Below are positions 56,676 through 64,000 of a DNA stretch of 64,000 bases, in pieces. The DNA lies in the NCBI RefSeq assembly GCF_910592395.1, contig NC_088321.1, positions 16,368,001 to 16,432,000 on the forward strand, written 5' to 3'. The notes beneath the pieces were generated by a model. It was not told the DNA's origin. It did not search any database and was given only the letters and a program-made list of their open reading frames with translations. This stretch comes from Lineus longissimus (Eukaryota; Nemertea; Pilidiophora; Heteronemertea; Lineidae). The stretch's first letter is position 1, and each line of letters starts with the position of its first letter. The position numbers were made by a program, and so were the translations under genes.

Positions 56676-58533
56676 ACAGTTAGCCGAAATGCTTAACACT
56701 GAGCAGGTTATTGTTTATGCTTTTTAAAAGAAATGATAAATTATGAATCCCAATATATCAGAAGTGTCCAATTCTGCTTTGCCCTCGCTCATTGGAAATG
56801 AAGCAATCAGCTTTTTGGGAAGAGTTAAATTTTGTTTTTGGAATTCAGAATGGGTGAACATGTGTTGCTTTTAGTTTTAGTTATAGGGGGTTTGTTTTCT
56901 TAATTGATATTCTTAAGAAACAACTTCGTACTGCAGCAGTTTAATGATGTTGCTGTTAAACTAATTTCTACTATATTACAAGGGAATATCTTACATCTAA
57001 ACATAAATGTACATATACAGGGTGTCACAAATGTTTTCAATTTCTGATCTGAAGATGGTGTGTGAACGTTTGTGAATCGAATTTAAAAACAAATTCTGAT
57101 GATCAGAATAAAGATAAATGGTTAGCCGCCATATATTAAGGCCAGCAAGTTAAATATAGGGTACAAACTGCCTTCTCTCCAGGCGCCTGGCATTAGAGAT
57201 TGGAGTTGGGAGGTAAAGAGTGTCTCATCAGCCAAAAGCTGGCTGGCCCTTTCATTAGGGGTGACACTATCATGAACAAACTTTACTTTAGACTCATTAA
57301 ATAATCATTGTTCCAAAATTCACAATCATAAATGTGAATCTGCGAACGGTAATCTAACTTGTTTGGGACACCCTGTAAGCTTACAATACAACTCGTACAT
57401 TGAAAACACCATGCCTAAATCAAGATTACAACCGCTTAGAACAAGATGAACAGAAGTTGGGTTGCTTATTTATAACAATGAAGAAAGTAAGCAAAACAAC
57501 CTTGCTAATTTCGATTTTGAACATATTCAGACAAGGTTGGACCAAAGGGTTCAAAGAGCACTCTAGGCCAACAATCAGCCCCTCAATAAAAAGGCGTGGT
57601 GTTTTCAAAATGCTAAACATTCAAGATACAACAAACACACAATTCTCGATTTTTCGGTGATTTCAAAAGGCATGAGGCTCTGAGCCTGTGAATGACTGGT
57701 AAAGATTCATAAGCACTTCCGGTCGGATTGTCCAATCAGAAGACAAGTGGCACTGGACTAGTGGTATATCATGATTCATCACAAGCCAGGAGGCTGAATA
57801 GGGAGGGGGCTGAAGTCATCATAAATCTTTAGTGTAACAGAAGAAATCTGCATGAAGAATAAATATTATTCTCAAAATAGATGGGGGGGGGGGGGGCTGG
57901 AGTGGTCCATGACCCATGACTAGAGGTGTATGTCGAGACTCAGACAAGGTTTTTATAGAAAGAGGATGCGTTTTGAAATCACCGTAGCAACTCAACCTAC
58001 AACTGCCACTAAAACTGAAGTGGAAGGTGTATGTTAGATGTTCAGTCAAGTAAACAGGGTGTTAATTAAAACATGGTCATTTCATGCTAGTTGTTTTATG
58101 ATAACTACTGGATGGAGTATACTTAAGTTAGTCTGCAACAAATTCTCAGCTATCTATATGTTGATGGGTACAATTTAAATACCAGTTGGCCAAGTCATTT
58201 TGAACAACGGCTATCAGGCCTTAGAACTATGCATTGTTTTAATTAACAACCTGTACTTATAATGATACATGTATATCACAAAGCTTGCGACAAAACTCCC
58301 AGTGAATTCAGTTCAGCAGGAAAATTGTTGAACACAGTAGGCCATATTGGCTCATTCATTGGAATATACAGATTAAGGGCTCACAATAGCCCCATCGAAG
58401 GCTTTGTGACAGTGGACAAAGGTTCCCAGAACCTGTCTATTCAATTGGATGGCGGTGACATTGACATAACTCAACGAGTTGTCTGAGCTCATGTTTTCAG
58501 TGACTCGCTCATTGTCGACCATTTCCAGTGGGT

Positions 58534-58605
58534 GGTTTCATGGCCTAGTGGTTAGAGCGTTGGACTCAAGATCCAGAGGTTTTGGGTTCGAATCCAGTCG
58601 AGACC
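58534..58605 (+). tRNA. tRNA-Leu(CAA)-like sequence, probably a pseudogene or SINE head
   Basis: 72 nt ending just before a T5 terminator. A-box TGGCCTAGTGG and B-box GGTTCGAATCC match the Pol III consensus. The acceptor stem (GGTTTCA/CGAGACC) has one mismatch. The anticodon stem is sound with loop CTCAAGA (anticodon CAA). The T-stem is broken and the long variable arm of a true tRNA-Leu is missing, so a working tRNA-Leu is unlikely. Confidence 0.55.
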
Positions 58606-60470
58606 TTTTTACAAACTTTTTTACAATAAATTATTTTCTTTCTCGCTTTAACAGGGATTACTTTAAGACATCATAATTTCATGAGGGGATAGTACCTGTA
58701 ACCAAGAAAATTTGCCGGATTCTATGTTTTTTTTCAAAGTTGCTTTCTTCCAACACAACACTGACAATTGTGTCAAAAATCTTTACAAGACGACAAGTAA
58801 AGGTATGGTTGTTTTGCACTTTGGAACGAAATTTTAGCCCAAACAAATCTTTATTATTCTTAACTTCCTTCCAGCAGCAATCTTGGTCTTCCTGTCAGTA
58901 TCAGTAAATCAAAAGACGTCTACCAAGCTTGTTTGGCGCAGACAATGGCCGTGATATAGTAGAAGGTTTCTGATTGGCTGATACTGACCGGAAGGCTTAG
59001 AATTCCGTTTGAAGAAAGTAACTAATGATGGAGGTAAAGTCCGGCAAACTTACTGTGATTGCTCAATCAAACGAGCAGCTGTCAAGGTGAATTTAGTCTA
59101 CTTGGGTACAAGTGTATTTCTGTTTACGAACACGCTATCATAATAGTGAGGTTTGGCAAGCTTACGTTTGACGTTTTCGAGGCACATTTGTTTGTGAAGT
59201 GAGCGTTCGACCAGCTTCATTCATCACTGAGTGAGCAACAATGGTAGGGGTATCGGCGTTACAAAGGCCGACACTACGCGCTGGCGTTGGCTGTCAAAAT
59301 CAGGGTATTTCATAAGTAGGGTACCATAAGAGGTAAAGACTCTGATTCAAATCTAAGCTTCCATGAAGAAGGATCATCTTTTGCCGATTTCAGAATTTTC
59401 AAAACGTAAACGTAAACATATTCGTAAATCGTTAGCATGCAAAACCTCACTAATGTTGAAATAAGTGTTTGACATTCAGTTTTACAAAGAATTGGTCTTG
59501 CCTTAGACTGCTCACGGGTTGTTTGGCGAGAAAAGATTCCATAAACGTTCCATAAACGTTCCCTCCTTTGCCGATACGTCGTCCTCGTATGCAGATCACG
59601 TGACTTGATGACGTCATTGGAACGTGGTGTCCACGCCTTTCCTCCTGGAAAACACAAGATTAAGGAAGTTTTAGAATTTTGCAAACTTATCAACAAAAAA
59701 ATCAAAGGAACTTGTCAGGGTTGCCGGATTTGGCGGCAAACAACTAAGATCGAGGCGAACTGGGCACAGTTTTGGACGAGGGGTTGAAGACCCCATCAGC
59801 GGGGGTTTGGCCAAAGACAGAACAATGTGATGCTGCCACCAAAAGATGGTCAAAGCCCTTTGTTCAAATAGACAAACATTACAATGAGGGTAATGGAAAA
59901 TGCATTAGAGAAGCAAAGTTCAATGCTTTAGAATGGCTTGTTATGGCAAAGGCAAGTATTCAGATGAACACTTCCTCTAATATACTGCTGGTTTCATCTA
60001 AAGAAGGTCATTTTTCATCAGTAATGACAGTCAGGGGAGTAAAAAGAAGGAACCATGTATGGAGAAGGAGAAGGCTTTCAAGGGCGTTTCCCGCTGCGTC
60101 ACCAGAAGCCACTTTTGCAGTCTTTGGTAATTTCAATCACAAAGTGGCGATATCACCAAAGACGACAACACACGGATTTGACCAACAATCAACATAACTC
60201 ACAAGCTCGCAACCAGGTGGAAGCTCTATGAAATGTACAACACTACGCATGTCGCTTTGGTGATGTGCCCTGGGGTCCAGGACATCCTCAACAATGAGTT
60301 CCTACCAAGCACTGTACATTGAGCTTCCATCCGAGCGAGAGGGTAATGTTGAATGCCAGTCATTGTGGTGGACATATTTCCGCCGACATCACAGCCAGTT
60401 TAGAGTTGCGCAAGTCAACTTACCGTGTGTAGTATTCTACCCGCTGTATCAGCCGATTCCCTGATGGACT
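58606..60470. other. Gene-poor region
   Basis: No gene supported. The 141-codon frame at 59772-60197 has no recognisable domain. A segment near 60035-60080 (GGAGTAAAAAGAAGG) has a diverged copy near 60870. Confidence 0.5.
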
Positions 60471-60476
60471 CCATCC

Positions 60477-60668
60477 GCATCCTGGCATCCTGGCATCCTG
60501 GCATCCTGGCATCCTGACATCCTGGCATCCTGGCATCCTGGCATCCTGGCATCCTGGCATCCTGGCATCCTGACATCCTGGCATCCTGGCATCCTGACAT
60601 CCTGGCATCCTGACATCCTGGCATCCTGGCATCCTGACATCCTGGCATCCTGACATCCTGGCATCCTG
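60477..60668. repeat. 9-bp microsatellite, about 21 copies
   Basis: CATCCTGGC/CATCCTGAC repeated without interruption. Because the unit is 9 nt, all frames stay open through it, creating spurious minus-strand frames (MPGCQDAR type). Confidence 0.95.
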
Positions 60669-62180
60669 TGTATGACATCCCACCTGAAAAATAGAGATAA
60701 AACAATTTTGAGAATTTTGCAAATGGACGTCACATGATCAGTGGAACAGTGTCGCATGCAGCAGACGATCTGGTGTTTTCTTTCTCAGTAGAGCCCCTTA
60801 TCTTGATGATTGATTGTCTGTGTAGCTGACAGTATCACGGTTCGACAATTAGGGAACTTGTTTGTCAGCGGAGTAAAAGGAAGGGAACCCCTTTGGAGAA
60901 GGAGGCGACTTTCTGCTCCGAGGCTCCAGGCTGTGTAGGAACTTCATGCACGGTGCAATACCCATCATCATCTATGACGGTTTCGTTGTGATATGAGCAC
61001 GAACTCCCAGCTTTCCTTATCACCAGGTTAAATCAGACAACATTGGAGTACTTTACTTGCCTCGTATGGTACATTGTCCGCGTCGTCCTTCTTTGCCAAA
61101 CCAATCGCCATGAAACGTTACGACTCGATGGTGTTCGATCCCTTCTGGTGTGGTTTGCGTTCGGCGCTCTGTCCTGGCATCCAGTTCATCACAGCTTCCA
61201 TGGATGTGCGAGTTTTGCAAGTAAAAAGTAAAAACTCATTACATATGAGGAGTAGAAACGAAATGACATAATTATTGAGACATTCGAAATGTCTCACTAT
61301 TCCTAACAACGTACCAAATCAGAGCAATTTGGCGTTAATTGTGTTCTACCAAATTCGCTTCAATTCTACTCGAAGTCATAACTCCAGTGAAGAGCAGATC
61401 ATTACAATTGAACCAGATCCAGCAGAACAAAAATACGCCGGTATGCGGTTGCGAAAACCGGGCAACAACTCGTGTCGAGTACTCGGTGTCTTGCGCATCG
61501 ATTTTGAAAGTTAATAAAGGCTTGGTCTCCACTTTACTATAATTTCGGCTAGGTGCCGTCACGACCTTCAGGACAGCAATGTCTGCCTTGCAATTGAATT
61601 AATCATTTCATGGGGTTTCTATCCTCGCACCAATTTTCTAACGTTTGCAGGCAATAAGATGTGCGAAGCCGCCAATTGGAATTGTTCCATGTAACGTTTA
61701 CTCACCATGCAGGCACATGGGCTTGTGTCCCCTGTGTTGAACATTCTTAGTCAGACTGTTGATGACTTGTCCATCACCCATTGAGATCACCGAGGGATTT
61801 CTGGACGGAACTTGGCACATCCTACCACCATGGACCACTGGCTGTTATCGCGTACAACCAAGGACATCTCGCATCATGGACCAAGGGAAGTTATGTGACC
61901 GAAACTATAATGAGAAAAATCGAAACGGGTTTAAAAACATGAGATCATTTTAAATTTTAATATCATTCAATGATTCTTCGTATCAGCGACCAAGACTCCT
62001 CCTAAAGCCAAGGCCGTCCTGCAAAAGGTGGAGGGGTCAGGGTGAATGTGACGGCCTAACGTCGTCATGTCCTTCTTAGCATTCCGAGCTTGCAACACAC
62101 CAAGTTTGGCTGTCTACGTCATCAGGTCTTTTGATCGGTCATTGTTTGGGCCTGTTTGCAGACAAACATGTGCGTTTGCT
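60669..62180. other. Gene-poor region
   Basis: Nothing recognised beyond short chance frames. Confidence 0.5.
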
Positions 62181-62189
62181 AGACAAAAT

Positions 62190-62770
62190 AAAACCGGGGA
62201 TTGGTATGTGTGAAGTTGTCTATATTCGGTCTGAAGACAAAGTCACAACCAAAAGACAAATCGGTAGCAACTTCGGTATGAGGACAAAGTCACAATCGAG
62301 GACCCTGTTTACTTTGAGACAAGAACTTGTTTATTAACAAGGGTATGGCCGAAATTGGGGGATTGCCACAAACCAAGTTGGCCCCATCTTCGGTCTGAAG
62401 ACAAAGTCACAACCAAAAAACAAATCGGTAGCGACTTCGGTATGAGGACAAAGTCACAACCGAGGACCATACGAGATTGAATGTTTACATTGAGACAAGA
62501 ATTTGTTTATTAACAAGGGTATGGCCGAAATTGGGGGATTGCCACAAACCAAGTTGGTTCCATCTTCGGTCTGAAGACAAAGTCACAACCTAAAGACAAA
62601 TCGGTAGAGCAACTTCGGTATGAGGACAAAGTCACAACCGAGGACCATACGAGATTGAATGTTTACTTTGAGACAAGAATTTGTTTATTAACAAGGGTAT
62701 GGCCGAAATTGGGGGATTGCCACAAACCAAGTTGGCCCCATCTTCGGTCTGAAGACAAAGTCACAACCAG
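62190..62770 (+). repeat. Satellite of about 177 bp, a little over 3 copies
   Basis: TAACAAGGGTATGGCCGAAA recurs at 62335, 62511 and 62689 (spacing 176 and 178). Each unit contains two internal copies of CTTCGGTmTGArGACAAAGT about 50 nt apart. Confidence 0.93.
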
Positions 62771-62835
62771 AGGAATGGCCAGTCTCAAGGCCTCGCACGA
62801 GGGTTCGACTCCCTCCCAATGTAGATACAGAGCTA
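62771..62835 (+). repeat. tRNA-like 3' half
   Basis: GAGGGTTCGACTCCCTC at about 62801-62817 gives a perfect 5-bp T-stem with a T-loop and a consensus B-box, preceded by an A-box-like TGGCCAGTCTCAAGG. It abuts the 177-bp satellite. No full cloverleaf, so a tRNA-derived repeat. Confidence 0.45.
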
Positions 62836-64000
62836 AAACATGCCGGTGCAAAGCGGGTAAATTACCTTGTTGCCCCACGAGGCAGTGAGACTGGAAGAAG
62901 GAGATGGGCATTTTGTTTCTGTGAGAATCTTCAGGTGTTCTAGGGGAGTACAGCATGTTGCAAAATATGTTTCGTACACAAACTATCATCGTGTTCACCA
63001 CGTGTAGTCCAAGAAAACAAAATGGCCTCCATCTTCATGGCGGAAGGTCGAATAGTTTTGGGGACATTTTGCCATAAATTGGTCAGGGGAAATCAAGACT
63101 GACGCTCTCTGCACTTCATTATCACAAAATGGAATGTCTTTTATAAGTACTTACCAGAATATCTGCAATTCTGTGTAAAATTTAGGAGAAAATCGGGATT
63201 TTGCTTCTGACCACCTTGGCGAACTGGAGAGGAATGACCTCAGCCCAACGTCACATCACGTGGCCCCGAACCATGGCATTGACCAATCAGCGAGCGACCC
63301 TAGTTTCTGTTTGTAACGAACATGGTTTGGTAACCAGTTAACCACGGTGTTACGGCACGGTTGAATGGTGTCGTAATCACTTTTTATTGACCTGATTAGT
63401 TCGGGGAAATGTGACCGCCGTAAAAGCAGATCGTGTACCATTTCACCTTGGCGAATCCGTGTCCCAACTTCCGCTTCTCCATCTTATCTGTCCAAGAAAA
63501 CCAGCGATGCAATAGATTTTTGATATCGCATTGTAAATAACTCGATTTTTATAGCCAAACAGGCCTGTACCGCAGTATGTTGACATGCATTTGTGACCCG
63601 TCACAGCAAAACTAGGCACATGTCGCTCTGAGCTTGCTTGAGACGGACTGTTAGTTCATTTCTCTGTTGTCTGCCTTTTGTGAAATATGATCACATCATT
63701 TTCTTCCATTATCTCCTGGTGTCTTCTTGCTTTCCCCACGAAGACCTCCCTCCACATAAGCGACCGTGGCGTAAAACAACAAAAATATGTGTGTGTGATA
63801 TGCGCCGTGTTACGCTTATGTGATGACAGGCCTTGCCAGCAAAGACTTCATGACAGCGATGGTTGCCATATTTTATCAACACATGAATACCATTGACATC
63901 ATAGGAAAAACAATGTGAAAGCATTTCTGCTGATGCATTGGTCCAGATGTTAGCGTGAATATGTATATATATTAAAGGTCGTCTGCACCAGTTTAAAATA
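62836..64000. other. Gene-poor window end
   Basis: No gene recognised. ATGGCGGAAGG at about 63039 is a YY1-like context without a supported frame. Confidence 0.5.

Larger units (their letters stand above)
52637..58533. other. Gene-poor region
   Basis: No coding gene recognised. Contains a nested repeat at 54132-54434, an unexplained 94-codon Lys/Arg-rich frame at 54976-55260, a foldback at 56015-56675 and a poly-G run at 57884-57896. The other open frames look like chance. Confidence 0.55.

Noticed and set aside
58534-58605. Functional tRNA-Leu gene
   Set aside because: Broken T-stem and no long variable arm, so listed only as tRNA-like.
59772-60197. 141-codon plus-strand frame
   Set aside because: No recognisable domain, splice context or codon pattern; Arg-rich low-complexity patch (VWRRRRLSRAF) only.
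60415-60757. Minus-strand MPGCQDAR-type repeat proteins
   Set aside because: Produced by a 9-bp microsatellite; three overlapping frames are equally open.

Overview
The window is nuclear DNA from an animal, most likely a marine invertebrate. Genes are split by GT-AG introns, intergenic DNA is AT-leaning and rich in tandem repeats and tRNA-like fragments, and the proteins match vertebrate families clearly but not closely. A lophotrochozoan or an invertebrate deuterostome fits best; the phylum cannot be fixed from the sequence alone.

Region 1 (1-31.6 kb, + strand): nine 3' exons of an APC (adenomatous polyposis coli) orthologue. The first coding exon or exons lie upstream of the window. Eight small exons (1722-16006) lead into one 9.9-kb terminal coding exon (16399-26282). 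Every junction agrees in reading phase, giving 3,783 visible residues against 2,843 in human APC. The protein has the oligomerisation-linked N-terminal region, the armadillo repeats, two or three 15-residue beta-catenin repeats, nine 20-residue repeats, three SAMP (axin-binding) repeats, a conserved 'PRICKPGE...KGIKG' block, a basic Ser/Pro/Lys region, an EB1-type SRLP motif and a C-terminal PDZ ligand (VTTV). A 59-bp x 25 minisatellite lies in the second visible intron.

Region 2 (31.6-33.7 kb, - strand): a complete five-exon SRP19 gene (148 aa), tail-to-tail with APC. APC and SRP19 are also neighbours in human, so this is an old linkage.

Region 3 (36.0-44.1 kb, + strand): an eight-coding-exon gene for an uncharacterised, highly charged coiled-coil protein (about 428 aa). 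Its largest intron holds a 38-bp x 56 minisatellite surrounded by six copies of a 21-bp element.

Region 4 (46.4-50.9 kb, - strand): a four-coding-exon, four-transmembrane MARVEL-like protein (180 aa), convergent with region 3. Its largest intron carries a 1.6-kb segment with 30-bp perfect terminal inverted repeats and an apparent 8-bp target-site duplication.

Region 5 (51-64 kb): no gene recognised. It holds a candidate promoter with a spliced non-coding leader (about 52.54 kb), foldback structures, a tRNA-Leu-like sequence, a 9-bp microsatellite and a 177-bp satellite.

Functionally, APC scaffolds the beta-catenin destruction complex and binds microtubules, SRP19 assembles the signal recognition particle, and the MARVEL-like protein is probably a membrane-trafficking or junctional tetraspan. 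There is no operon logic; the link between neighbours is synteny only.
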